A DNA stretch of 50,460 bases from the NCBI GenBank assembly GCA_015665315.1, contig JADFAK010000153.1, positions 1 through 50,460 on the forward strand. Direction: 5' to 3'. Within the stretch, counting starts at the first letter, position 1, and the number at the start of each line of letters is the position of its first letter. The translations under genes and the position numbers were made by a program. The DNA comes from Flavobacteriales bacterium. Its GTDB lineage: Bacteria > Bacteroidota > Bacteroidia > Flavobacteriales_D > Sanyastnellaceae. Positions 25,801 to 34,008 of the stretch are shown in pieces. The notes beneath the pieces are model-generated. The model worked only from the letters and a program-made list of their open reading frames with translations. It was not told where the DNA came from and searched no databases.

Positions 25801-26278
25801 AAGAATGCCATATAGTCGAGTCACTGCCCATCGCCATTGCACTCGTAAACGTGGTCTCATATCCTAGTTCATCGTCAAGCACAGACCAGATTTCATCCCC
25901 GGAATTATTAAGGTAGGCCAATGTCGCCTTGCTGTCCATCCCGTCAACAACCTGGAGTCCGCCTAATAGAGTTCGGCCATTGTCCATGAATAAGGAATGC
26001 GAGCATAGCCCATCCAACATATTCCCGTTCACACTCTGCCATTGTAGATTTCCCCAAGCGTCAAAGCTCTGAAGCGAGTGGGAAGGTATTCCGTCGGCTT
26101 CAAAATTTTGCGCATGCAGACTCCCACCGCTGTTGTTGAAGGTATGTATGGAATTCAGACTTTCCACTAGATCAGTTTGCGTTGTACCATGCCAAAGGGC
26201 ATTGATAAATGTTTGTTCGTTTTGTCCGTTCACAATCAAGCATAACAGTGTCGGGACAAGAAATATGCTTCTTATCAT
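22862..26278 (-). CDS. Secreted subtilisin-family (S8) serine protease with T9SS sorting domain
   Basis: The frame runs from 26311, but ATG 26278 (MIRSIFLVPTLLCLIVNG) gives a proper signal peptide, leaving 1,138 residues. The first 570 or so form propeller-like blocks (VAVDDSGNIFVAGSAASDG) and a propeptide-like region. The S8 catalytic domain follows with the triad D604 (VGVFDD), H646 (GSHGTAVGG) and S839 (NNTSAATAHLSG), plus the oxyanion region VAARGNSG. A beta-rich domain and a T9SS type A sorting domain (FKIYPTPATDLVKID ... IPSGTYIIALNG) close the protein. The Ser motif reads TSAATA where most family members have TSxAxP, so the usual Pro is replaced. It is likely exported and active outside the cell. 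Confidence 0.9.
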   Translation of the reverse strand: MIRSIFLVPTLLCLIVNGQNEQTFINALWHGTTQTDLVESLNSIHTFNNSGGSLHAQNFEADGIPSHSLQSFDAWGNLQWQSVNGNMLDGLCSHSLFMDNGRTLLGGLQVVDGMDSKATLAYLNNSGDEIWSVLDDELGYETTFTSAMAMGSDSTIWHSCASWSLGAGMESRLLHYSIEGDLLWSALLDGLIVDIQSIGSNARVLCWNQNGSSWEGRAIKFNGQGEILGQTDLEGNIETPDSFCALEQDALGNSIVVCKKNILNNVSVVVWSLSDSFELNWTNTFSVPGIDLLPQAVAVDDSGNIFVAGSAASDGVQKMMICEISSDGNLNNMFIQGHADGLDMELISASIHGDQFVGHLVSNASDAQLIGFRNDKIIWSKEIESGVFENRAHLQSRSNKLFQTWTDGDGINHREALVVQKVTNELSPLGEYMDNQLVIKFDPSVVDMAFVENEEVRFGRLTEIVGQTLVGQLSALSGIDLNEKCTAVKIFPGLTEEHHTSTSRDGRQVKTPSFWSCFRLVFEEDIDELVVAQLLESASSIVQYCEVNPVIHQMNEPNDPMFSQQNSLAPFNDSNPDEITVGMGLEAAWEYATGSPLIKVGVFDDILYWAHEDFGDGTLNGSVVKGGHDFVNGLNLADAQSPGGSHGTAVGGIIGAKRDNGIGISGIAGGDEASPEGVSLYSMGIFSGNSFVSELSTATQAIVEASFEDPESDYGYGLHIQNHSWGTGINTQLLADAIEFAWLNNSIVVAARGNSGTTAPMYPACYGDDMVISVGACGLSGVRQESSDEDYGSSHGLNMDILAPGQQAHIWTCIYHEEPFGSNYSTTTDLNYSSFNNTSAATAHLSGSNCLAFQACIENTLSPIVPSIEDLENLIQFSGKDDQNAQTLSYESENAWGWLDTHFLLASLSAPVGFVQHFSFDPPAATNIWVDVEINLQEPFENIGTGTYTGELLEFESSQTYIIPDDFELSFHWARPSATLALLDATSFTGDLHESAYEVTQQGSQIVVQASFEAFHVLSDAEGDPLDIWIPANPSELQAAYSAYFRNPAAVSVEKAENHAEFKIYPTPATDLVKIDWGNQIIHEISLYNLQGQKIQTQSVQQGLSHEELDLSEIPSGTYIIALNGPLTTMTRKLIKIK

Positions 26279-26541
26279 AATGGTTGTATTAGCCTTCGGG
26301 ATGCCTCCCAAATTGTTAAGTGATCCGAATCTAATTGGAACATGACTCTCGATCCAAATTTTTAAGCATCCGTTTTATAACTGCGGCTTTTTCTTTGTGG
26401 ATGAGCGTGATGTTGGAGCTTGCCGACTATTTTTTGCTCAGACTTCAATATTTCTTTCAAGCCGCACGTTGCTTTCTTGGAGGGTGCAGATTCTGGCCAT
26501 ATGTCTGCTCCCTTTAAGTATTAATCTGCAAACCTATTTTG

Positions 26542-27393
26542 ATGAAAAGAATCCTGTTAATCGCAGGCGCCATTGTGCCTTGCATGTTCTTTTCTGCTTT
26601 CTCTACTGTACCCTCTTCGGTGAACTTGGCCGAAGCTATGCGATCTCCAGATTTATCTCTAAGCCTAAGCTCCCTGGGCAATTCCTCTTCGGAGTGTGTG
26701 AAACTGGAAATGACCAACCACAGCCGTCGCGATATCATCTTGCACGTCGACCCCGGCATACGACTTGCCAGTGCAAACGGACATGAACAAGATATTCTCT
26801 TGACCAAACCGATCGATGTATTGGTAAAGTCGGGTTCCTCAGAAATGACTGAACTCGTCGGATTTTGCTGCCAAAGCTCAAATGCTACTCCGTCTGAAGG
26901 AGCACTTTTTACACTCGCCGACAATACTAACGAGGAATTAAATCAAGTTGCTCGGTATGTGGCCGACAATGATTTTTCGCCTTCGATGTCGCAAGCGGCC
27001 ATCTGGTCCATCTCCGATCACCATAGCCTTGCTGGAATTTATGCGACCTCGGAGGATGCTAGATTGCGCGAGTTTTGTGCCGATTTAAGAGGGGAGGAGG
27101 CGCCTTGGTATTCAATTGAGTACGGCGATATTCTGGATACGCCTTTCCAAAACGAACCCCAAGTTCTTTCTGGGGAAATGGAATACGAAATGACCGGCTA
27201 TGGCAAAGGGGATCTCAAAGCGTTTAAACCTGATGGAACCTTGCTTGTCTGTTTCTATGAGGGGCGCGAGCTCACCCCGGCACACTATACCCAATCGTTT
27301 AAGTTCACCGCCCACGGAATGGAGCACGGTGATTATGCGTTTTGTGTGTTTGTCGATGGTGAATTAAAAGAAAAACAAATCATTACCATCTAA
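26542..27393 (+). CDS. Secreted protein with a thioester-domain-like motif
   Basis: The 283-residue protein has a signal peptide (MKRILLIAGAIVPCMFFSAF). No family was recognised with confidence. A pair FCCQSSNATPSEG (Cys109/Cys110) and SQAAIW (Gln151, 153-155 AIW) recalls the Cys and TQxA-IW motifs that form an internal thioester in Gram-positive adhesin domains, with a plausible spacing of about 41 residues. A second beta-rich domain fills residues 185-283 (EMEYEMTGYGKGDLKAF). ATG 26542 is preferred to the TTG one codon earlier. It is divergent from the subtilase and may be an adhesin or surface protein. Confidence 0.55.
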   Translation: MKRILLIAGAIVPCMFFSAFSTVPSSVNLAEAMRSPDLSLSLSSLGNSSSECVKLEMTNHSRRDIILHVDPGIRLASANGHEQDILLTKPIDVLVKSGSSEMTELVGFCCQSSNATPSEGALFTLADNTNEELNQVARYVADNDFSPSMSQAAIWSISDHHSLAGIYATSEDARLREFCADLRGEEAPWYSIEYGDILDTPFQNEPQVLSGEMEYEMTGYGKGDLKAFKPDGTLLVCFYEGRELTPAHYTQSFKFTAHGMEHGDYAFCVFVDGELKEKQIITI

Positions 27394-27464
27394 ATGATCT
27401 GGACGGAGCCTTTTTTTGGCCAATGCTTCGTCCAGCTTTCATGACTATTGCCGACATTTGCTTT

Positions 27465-27692
27465 ATGCTTCCATTATCAACTTTGAAAAAAGGTCAGTCT
27501 GCCATTATCGTCGAGGTTCTCAACCACGGAGAATCCATGAAATTGATGGAAATGGGCTGTCTGCCCGGAGAAAAAATTACGCTTGAAAACATCGCTCCTC
27601 TCGGAGACCCAATCGCCATCTCTGTCGCAGGATATAAGCTTAGTCTGCGAAAATCTGACGCGGAGAAACTGTTGGTTTCTTTGGTGGACTAG
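27465..27692 (+). CDS. feoA: Ferrous iron transport protein FeoA
   Basis: The 75-residue protein is an SH3-like FeoA domain (PLSTLKKGQSAIIVEVLNHG, KLMEMGCLPGEKITLENIAP, ISVAGYKLSLRKSDAEKLLV). FeoA is a small cytoplasmic partner of the FeoB Fe2+ channel. The frame opens at 27423, but ATG 27465 gives the usual family length. It converges with feoB instead of preceding it: the last TAG of feoA (27690-27692) overlaps the feoB stop on the opposite strand in a shared CTAG. This is an unusual arrangement. Confidence 0.92.
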   Translation: MLPLSTLKKGQSAIIVEVLNHGESMKLMEMGCLPGEKITLENIAPLGDPIAISVAGYKLSLRKSDAEKLLVSLVD

Positions 27693-29824
27693 TTCAATAG
27701 TTGGAAAGTGAGCAGACTGGCCAAATAGGCTATAGCTGTGAATAGAAACAGCTGTAAAAGCGGCCATTTCCAACCATTAGTCTCTTTTCGAACAACCGCC
27801 AGCGTACTCATACACTGCATCGCAAAGACGTAGAAAATAGCCAGGGAGAATGCAGTCGCCATGCCCATGATCGGTTCGCCTGTTCTTGGATTAACCTCCG
27901 TACTGAGCTTTTTCTGCAATGCTTGAATATTCTCGGTATCTCCTTCAACGCTGTAGATAGTAGACATCGTTCCCACAAAAACCTCGCGGGCTGCAAAGGA
28001 TGTTATCAAGGCAATTCCAATTTTCCAATCAAAGCCAAGTGGTTCAATGGCTGGCTCTATGAAGCGCCCCATCAATCCGGCATAACTGGCTTTCAATTTT
28101 TCACTTTCAATAGCCACTTCCAACTCGTCGGCCGAAAGTCCTAGGCTGGCGGTTTCTTCAATGGCCGTTGCTTCGGCAGCCTCAAATGCTCCGGAAGGTC
28201 CGAAACTAGCCAAGAACCAAAGAACCATCGATACGATCACAATGATCTTTCCTGCCTCCACAACGAAGGTGCGCCCCTTCTGCCACATGCTGCTCAGAAC
28301 ATTTTGCCAACGTGGAAATTTATAGGTAGGAAGCTCCATAATGAAGGATCCCCGCTTGTGTGCCTTCATGAATTTCCCGATCAAAAATCCAATCGCCGCC
28401 GACATGATAATGCCTAGCATGTAGAGGGTAAACATGAAGAGGCCTTGCAGACTGAAAACACCGTAATGTTTGTCTTCTGGAACAATAAAAGCCACGAGAA
28501 ACACATAAACGGGCAAACGCGCCGAACAGCTCATGAGTGGAGTCACAAATATGGTAATCAACCGTTCGCGCATGTTTTCAATCGAACGGGCTGCCATTAC
28601 CGCCGGAACGGCACATGCAAATCCCCCAACAAGAGGCACGACAGATTTTCCATTCATTCCAACTTTTCGCAACAGGGCATCATTGAGAAAACTTACGCGC
28701 GCCATATAGCCACTGTCCTCAAGAATAGTGACCATGCCAAATAGAATCACAATCTGCGGAATAAACACAATCACACCCGCCAAGCCAGCAAGAATTCCGT
28801 TGGTAATAAAGTCGGCCCACATAGTCGCCGGCAGTACACCGCGCATCCACTCAATCAACATGCCCATGCCGTCATCAATCCATGTCATGGGCCAAGATGC
28901 CAACGTGAACAGGGCCTGAAACATGAGGAAAAAGACCAAAATAAATACCAATACACCCCAAACTGGATGGGTCAGAATTTTGTCGAACTTGTTGGTGAGT
29001 TTCGACCCTTTTTCAGGTGCTTGACGCACGACTTTTTCAGCCAACTTGTTGATCCATGTATACCGAGCTGTTATTTCCTGCAGCTGAATCTCATGAGAAG
29101 CTTTGTTACTGGCCGATTTCTGAGATTTGCGCTTGTCGCTCCACCAACTTTTAGGCTCGCTTGACGCTAAGAAATGAAAGTCTTTGTAGCTGTTCAACTT
29201 TCCCTCTTGCATCCCCAGCGAAGAAATTTCCTCGCCTGCAACGTCAAAGACAGGTCTCGCCGGCTTCACGTCTAGCGTAAATGCTCGTTTGAGTTCTTTT
29301 ATCCCCTTTCCTGTCTGCGCATTCACTTCATAAACCGGCACTCCCAACTCATCTTTCAAGGCCTCCAAATCCACCTTGATCCCGTGCCGTACTGCGACAT
29401 CAACCATGTTCACAACACAAATCGTTGGATACTGTAAATCGATAATTTGCGAAGCTAAAAACAAGTTCCTTTTCAAATTGGAACCGTCCAGCACAAGCAC
29501 CATCAAGTCGGGTTTGTAATCCGTATTGTCATTGAGTAGCGCTTCCTCGACAACCTCTTCGTCAATAGATTTTGGGTACAAGCTATATGCCCCAGGAAGA
29601 TCCATAACACTGGCTTTCCGGCCGTCCGAAAGGGTGATTTTGCCCAGCTTGCGATCCACAGTAACTCCAGGGAAATTGCCCACTTTTTGATTCAAACCGG
29701 TGAGGGCGTTGAAAAGTGAGGTCTTTCCAGAATTGGGATTTCCGGCAAGAACGATGTGATATGTCGATTGTGAACTCAAAGTGTGGTAACCTGCAAAAAT
29801 GATAGTAAAGTTGCGGGTGGACAA
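27689..29824 (-). CDS. feoB: Ferrous iron transport protein FeoB
   Basis: FeoB is the inner-membrane Fe2+ transporter. The frame shows the N-terminal G domain with G1 GNPNSGKTSLF (about residues 28-38) and G3 DLPGAYS, then membrane segments with the Gate signatures (VPLVGGFACAVPAVMAARSI, TPLMSCSARLPVYV). It is 711 residues from the first possible start. That start is TTG 29824; an alternative TTG at 29779 (MSSQSTYHIVLAG) fits the family start better, and no ATG precedes the G1 motif. A copy of the dispersed repeat lies in the linker (SDKRKSQKS, 29125-29140). maf lies 35 bp upstream, so maf-feoB may be one unit. Confidence 0.95.
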   Translation of the reverse strand: MSTRNFTIIFAGYHTLSSQSTYHIVLAGNPNSGKTSLFNALTGLNQKVGNFPGVTVDRKLGKITLSDGRKASVMDLPGAYSLYPKSIDEEVVEEALLNDNTDYKPDLMVLVLDGSNLKRNLFLASQIIDLQYPTICVVNMVDVAVRHGIKVDLEALKDELGVPVYEVNAQTGKGIKELKRAFTLDVKPARPVFDVAGEEISSLGMQEGKLNSYKDFHFLASSEPKSWWSDKRKSQKSASNKASHEIQLQEITARYTWINKLAEKVVRQAPEKGSKLTNKFDKILTHPVWGVLVFILVFFLMFQALFTLASWPMTWIDDGMGMLIEWMRGVLPATMWADFITNGILAGLAGVIVFIPQIVILFGMVTILEDSGYMARVSFLNDALLRKVGMNGKSVVPLVGGFACAVPAVMAARSIENMRERLITIFVTPLMSCSARLPVYVFLVAFIVPEDKHYGVFSLQGLFMFTLYMLGIIMSAAIGFLIGKFMKAHKRGSFIMELPTYKFPRWQNVLSSMWQKGRTFVVEAGKIIVIVSMVLWFLASFGPSGAFEAAEATAIEETASLGLSADELEVAIESEKLKASYAGLMGRFIEPAIEPLGFDWKIGIALITSFAAREVFVGTMSTIYSVEGDTENIQALQKKLSTEVNPRTGEPIMGMATAFSLAIFYVFAMQCMSTLAVVRKETNGWKWPLLQLFLFTAIAYLASLLTFQLLN
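29125..29140 (-). repeat. Dispersed repeat left half inside feoB
   Basis: ATTTGCGCTTGTCGCT is the exact reverse complement of the left half AGCGACAAGCGCAAAT. It encodes the hydrophilic linker DKRKS between the G domain and the first membrane segment of FeoB. Confidence 0.6.
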
Positions 29825-29858
29825 TACCCCGATGATGGTATTCTTTGAAAAGCGCCGA

Positions 29859-30440
29859 CTACAAGGTGCTCAAATACGCATACACCTTCTGAATAGGCAG
29901 GCCAACAACATTGTAATAGGACCCAACCATCCCCGTAATTCCTATATGTCCAATCAGTTCTTGCACGGCGTAGGCACCCGCTTTGTCTAGTGGTTTGAAG
30001 GTGTTGACGTAGTGTTCAATTTCTTCTTTGTTTAGCTGCGCAAATGTTACTTCGGTAGTATCGGAGAAGGTCGAGCACCCATCAACTGTACAAATGGTGA
30101 CTCCCGTTGTGACAAAATGGGTTTTGCCCGAAAGGGCCCAAAGCATGTCAACGGCTTCCTCCAAATTCGCAGGCTTTCCCAAAACCCGATCCCCCAAATG
30201 AACCGTCGTGTCGGCCGTAATCAATATTTCGTCAGGTCCTAAATCAGGTAAAAATGCCTTGGCCTTGAGTTCCGACAAATACATTGGAATCTCCTCTCCC
30301 TGCAAGGTGTCGGGGTAAATCTCAGGTATTTCCTTTAAACGCGTCTCGAACGGAATCCCCAGTCCGCCAATCAACTCCTTACGTCTGGGCGATTGTGAGG
30401 CCAAAACGATCTTCTTATCCTTTATATTCTTCAATAACAT
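29859..30440 (-). CDS. maf: Maf family nucleoside triphosphate pyrophosphatase
   Basis: The 193-residue protein has the Maf signature (KIVLASQSPRRKELIGGLGI) and the conserved Asp and Glu positions of the pyrophosphatase site (ITADTTVHLGDRVLGKP, DKAGAYAVQELIG). Maf proteins hydrolyse modified or canonical nucleotides such as dTTP and UTP. It is divergent from guaA, with its own -7 box, and upstream of feoB in the same direction. Confidence 0.93.
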   Translation of the reverse strand: MLLKNIKDKKIVLASQSPRRKELIGGLGIPFETRLKEIPEIYPDTLQGEEIPMYLSELKAKAFLPDLGPDEILITADTTVHLGDRVLGKPANLEEAVDMLWALSGKTHFVTTGVTICTVDGCSTFSDTTEVTFAQLNKEEIEHYVNTFKPLDKAGAYAVQELIGHIGITGMVGSYYNVVGLPIQKVYAYLSTL

Positions 30441-30457
30441 GCTTGCGAATTATGGCC

Positions 30458-30465
30458 CAAAGGTA
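30458..30465 (-). promoter_or_regulatory. Candidate -7 box (TACCTTTG) for maf
   Basis: This is an exact TAnnTTTG match on the minus strand, 17 bp before the maf ATG. The -33 element is weak. Confidence 0.45.
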
Positions 30466-30514
30466 CCGAATACGCCATGTAAACCCACGGTTGAAAATTC
30501 TCTAGAAAAGATTC

Positions 30515-30544
30515 TTTGTAGGCCTTTTAAATGGAGTAATTTTG
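30515..30544 (+). promoter_or_regulatory. Promoter of guaA, placing the start at the ATG
   Basis: TTTG (30515-30518), 18 bp and TAATTTTG (30537-30544) match the Bacteroidota consensus with ideal spacing. Only 4 bp separate the -7 box from ATG 30549, so the transcript may begin at or next to the start codon (leaderless). Confidence 0.75.
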
Positions 30545-30548
30545 CGCC

Positions 30549-32081
30549 ATGCAAGAGAAGATCATTATCCTCGACTTTGGCTCACAGTATACCCAGCTTA
30601 TCGCCAGAAGAATACGTGAACTGAATATCTATTCTGAAATCTATCCGTGGAACAAGATTCCTGAATTAGATGAAAACGTACTTGGGGTCATCCTGTCTGG
30701 TAGCCCTTTTTCGGTCCGCGATGAAAATGCACCGAAGCCAGATTTGAGCAATATCAAAGGAAAACTACCCCTCTTAGGCGTGTGTTTTGGTGCCCAGTAT
30801 TTGGCGCACAACTTTGGTGGTAAGGTGATGCCTTCTTCTACGAGAGAGTACGGACGAGCAAAGTTGGCCAAGGTCGACACCTCCAATGTCCTCCTTAAAA
30901 ATGTCCCAGTCGAAAGCCAAGTATGGATGAGCCACGCCGATACCATCCAGAGTTTGGGTGATAATATGCATACGATCTGTAGTACACATGACGTGGAGTA
31001 CGCGGGATTTTACTTGGATGACGAAACAACTTTTGGGATTCAGTTCCATCCCGAAGTCTACCATACCACCGCCGGAAAGCAGCTGCTGGAAAATTTTGTG
31101 GTGGGTATTTGCGGCGCAAAGCAAGATTGGACTCCCCAATCATTCGTTGAGGAGACAGTGGCCGATTTGAAGGAGAAACTGAAAGATGACAAGGTCATCC
31201 TCGGATTGAGCGGTGGAGTGGATTCAACTGTGGCCGCCATGCTTTTGCATAAAGCGATTGGAGCGAATTTGCATTGCATCTTCGTCGATAACGGACTGCT
31301 CCGTAAAAATGAATTTGAAGAAGTTCTCGAAGGATACAAGCACCTCGGACTCAATGTAAAAGGCGTGAATGCCAAGGAGTTGTTCTACCAAGAGCTAGCA
31401 GGAAAGTCTGATCCCGAGGAAAAGAGAAAAGCAATCGGCAAGGTATTTATCGATGTATTCGATGCCGAATCACATAAAGTGGAAGGCGCACGTTGGTTGG
31501 GCCAAGGTACTATCTACCCCGATGTAATTGAGTCGGTTTCGGCTACGGGCGGACCGTCGCAAACAATCAAGTCGCACCACAATGTGGGGGGATTGCCCGA
31601 TTTCATGAAACTCAAAGTTGTAGAGCCTTTGCGTTTGATCTTTAAAGATGAAGTCCGCCGAGTGGGAAAGGCTTTGGGGCTGCACCAAGATTTGTTGGGT
31701 CGACATCCCTTTCCAGGTCCGGGGCTTGGTATTCGAATTCTTGGAGACATCACCCCCGAAAAAGTACGGATCCTGCAAGAGGTAGATCACATTTGGATCA
31801 AAGGATTGAAAGACGCTGGCCAATACGATGAAGTGTGGCAGGCGGGAGCAATGCTTTTACCAGTCCAAAGCGTGGGCGTAATGGGGGATGAGCGCACGTA
31901 TGAGCAGGTTGTAGCTTTGCGCGCAGTGAGCTCGACAGATGGTATGACGGCCGATTGGTGCCACTTGCCCTATGAAGTGCTCAGCAAGGTTTCGAACGAT
32001 ATTATCAATAAAGTGAAAGGCGTGAATCGCGTGGTGTACGACATTAGTTCGAAGCCGCCTGCAACAATTGAATGGGAATAA
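30549..32081 (+). CDS. guaA: GMP synthase (glutamine-hydrolysing)
   Basis: The 510-residue enzyme converts XMP to GMP with glutamine and ATP, the last step of guanine nucleotide synthesis. The N-terminal class I glutamine amidotransferase has its nucleophile Cys79 in GVCFGAQYL and the partner His in [10 protein letters not shown]. The ATP-pyrophosphatase loop SGGVDSTV lies at about 221-228, and the C-terminal dimerisation domain ends with the family PPATIEWE. Length is full. It is divergent from maf. Confidence 0.98.
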   Translation: MQEKIIILDFGSQYTQLIARRIRELNIYSEIYPWNKIPELDENVLGVILSGSPFSVRDENAPKPDLSNIKGKLPLLGVCFGAQYLAHNFGGKVMPSSTREYGRAKLAKVDTSNVLLKNVPVESQVWMSHADTIQSLGDNMHTICSTHDVEYAGFYLDDETTFGIQFHPEVYHTTAGKQLLENFVVGICGAKQDWTPQSFVEETVADLKEKLKDDKVILGLSGGVDSTVAAMLLHKAIGANLHCIFVDNGLLRKNEFEEVLEGYKHLGLNVKGVNAKELFYQELAGKSDPEEKRKAIGKVFIDVFDAESHKVEGARWLGQGTIYPDVIESVSATGGPSQTIKSHHNVGGLPDFMKLKVVEPLRLIFKDEVRRVGKALGLHQDLLGRHPFPGPGLGIRILGDITPEKVRILQEVDHIWIKGLKDAGQYDEVWQAGAMLLPVQSVGVMGDERTYEQVVALRAVSSTDGMTADWCHLPYEVLSKVSNDIINKVKGVNRVVYDISSKPPATIEWE

Positions 32082-32178
32082 ATCATTTTGTGGAACGATT
32101 TTCGTTAAGCTAATAGCCTCAGTTTAACTAACTTGTCATCGTACAAGGACAGAGGCAAATAAATAACCAATTTTAAGT

Positions 32179-34008
32179 TTGTTGAAAGTACTACGCGTCA
32201 TAGCATTCATTCTCTCCGTTACTTTTATATCGATTAGCGCAGGAGCGCAAATAGATTACGTCATCGAAAAACGCGATGGTCGTGATATGTATGTGCACAA
32301 AGTTGAAAAGGGACATACCCTTTATTCGATTTCAAGGCTCTACAAAGTCGATGAAGAGACGATCATTAAAAACAATCCGGATGCAGCGAAAGGATTGAGT
32401 ATTGATCAAACCTTATACATTCCCGTGCCAGATGGGGTTGATCTCGATTCTTGGGAGAATCCAATCGGACAAGAAGGCGCATTCCTGCTGCACAAGGTAA
32501 AACGGAGCGAGACCCTTTTTGGAATAAGCCAGAATTACAAGGTCGATGTGAATCAAATTCTCGAAGACAATCCGGAGGCCAATGGCGGACTTAAAAAAGA
32601 TCAGATCTTAAAGATCCTGATAAACGACGTCGAGACAGTCGAATTGATTCGCCCAGAACCGGAGGCTCAGGATTCACTAAAAACTCACTTGGTTAAACAA
32701 GGAGAGACCCTCTATTCGATTTCTAGATTGTATGATGTTGAACTAGATCAATTACAAGCCATCAACAACAATTTCCCTGAAGGACTAAAGGCAGGAAGTG
32801 AAATCTTTATCCCGGGGGTGAACGAACTGTTTACAGCTCAAACCAAACCTAAACTTTACGAAATCCCCGTCCTCAAAGAAGTTGATCCAGCAATAGGCTA
32901 TGACATCGCTTTGATGCTTCCTTTGTATTTGAATAAGAGCGACACGGCTGAGCTTTCGCGCAAAGAAAGCATGTTGCAAAATATAAGCTTGCAGTTCTAT
33001 CGAGGGGTGTGCGCAAGTGTCGATTCTCTGCGCTTACTCGGATTAAATGCACGTGTTAAAGTGTTCGACGTGCGAGATACAGATTACTCAGTGACGAAGG
33101 CATTAGAAGATGATTTTGTCAAGTCATGCCATATTATCATTGGTCCCTTGCAATACACTCCCCTCACCAAAGTGGCCGATTTTGCAGCACAACGAGGTAT
33201 CCATGTAGTTTGCCCCGTGCCTCATAAAAACAAGATTCTGCTGAACCATCCCAGCCTTTCAAAAGTCGTTGGTTCCGATGTTTCACAAGTTGATTTCTTG
33301 GCCAAATACGTCGCTCGCGAACATTTTACCGACAATGTGATCCTGCTCAATAGTATGTTTACCAGCGATACAAGGTCTACCGATATGTTCCGTCAAGCCT
33401 ATAATCTATCGGCCCTGTCATATCCCAACGGTGCTGAGAAGGAATTGGTCGAGGTAAAGGCCTCAGGAAAATCTGTGGGCTCCTTGCGTGGAATCTTAAA
33501 TCCCGAAGCAAAAAATGTAATCGTCATGACGTCCGACAACGAGTCGCTACTGCAAGACATGCTCACGCAAATAGCACTCACGAGCGACGAGAAGTATGAC
33601 ATCGTTGTGTACGGAATGGAATCATGGCTAGATCTACAACTCATAGATGCCAATTACAAGGAACGATTCAATATCGCCCTGCCGTCCATAACCTTTGTTG
33701 ATTACGATGATCCAGAAGTGCAGGGTTTTGTGCGAAATTTCTACGCAGAATACAATGCGGAGCCCGGTGATTTTGGCTTGATGGGCTACGACATCATGCG
33801 CTACTACGGTTTTGGCTTGCTTCAATTTGGCCTTTCATTCCCGAATAACTTCAGCCAAATTACATCCACAGGGTTGCTTCATATGGATTTTAATTACTTC
33901 AAGACCGGACTAGAAAGTGGATACGAAAATCGCCACTTCTTCATGTTAGAACACCGAGATTACAAGCTACAACTCAAAGGACAGTATGAGGCGAGAGCAA
34001 ATAACTGA
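32179..34008 (+). CDS. Secreted LysM protein with periplasmic-binding-protein-like domain
   Basis: The 609-residue protein starts with a signal peptide (MLKVLRVIAFILSVTFISIS). Three LysM repeats (HKVEKGHTLYSISRLYKVD, HKVKRSETLFGISQNYKVD, HLVKQGETLYSISRLYDVE) at about 35-215 bind peptidoglycan. A type 1 periplasmic binding-protein-like domain follows (IGYDIALMLPLYLNKS ... GDFGLMGYDIMRYYGFGLL). This architecture is frequent in Bacteroidota, where it is annotated as a LysM-containing ABC substrate-binding protein with no transporter beside it. The start is one of two TTG codons (32179 or 32182); no ATG, GTG or CTG precedes the signal peptide. A perfect TAAGTTTG box overlaps the TTG and is probably a coincidence. 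The last 23 bp overlap hemF. Confidence 0.88.
   Translation: MLKVLRVIAFILSVTFISISAGAQIDYVIEKRDGRDMYVHKVEKGHTLYSISRLYKVDEETIIKNNPDAAKGLSIDQTLYIPVPDGVDLDSWENPIGQEGAFLLHKVKRSETLFGISQNYKVDVNQILEDNPEANGGLKKDQILKILINDVETVELIRPEPEAQDSLKTHLVKQGETLYSISRLYDVELDQLQAINNNFPEGLKAGSEIFIPGVNELFTAQTKPKLYEIPVLKEVDPAIGYDIALMLPLYLNKSDTAELSRKESMLQNISLQFYRGVCASVDSLRLLGLNARVKVFDVRDTDYSVTKALEDDFVKSCHIIIGPLQYTPLTKVADFAAQRGIHVVCPVPHKNKILLNHPSLSKVVGSDVSQVDFLAKYVAREHFTDNVILLNSMFTSDTRSTDMFRQAYNLSALSYPNGAEKELVEVKASGKSVGSLRGILNPEAKNVIVMTSDNESLLQDMLTQIALTSDEKYDIVVYGMESWLDLQLIDANYKERFNIALPSITFVDYDDPEVQGFVRNFYAEYNAEPGDFGLMGYDIMRYYGFGLLQFGLSFPNNFSQITSTGLLHMDFNYFKTGLESGYENRHFFMLEHRDYKLQLKGQYEARANN

Noticed and set aside
26335-26538. 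Short open frames on both strands between the subtilase and the secreted protein
   Set aside because: No start with a signal, no recognisable motif; one minus-strand frame of about 50 codons lacks an ATG.
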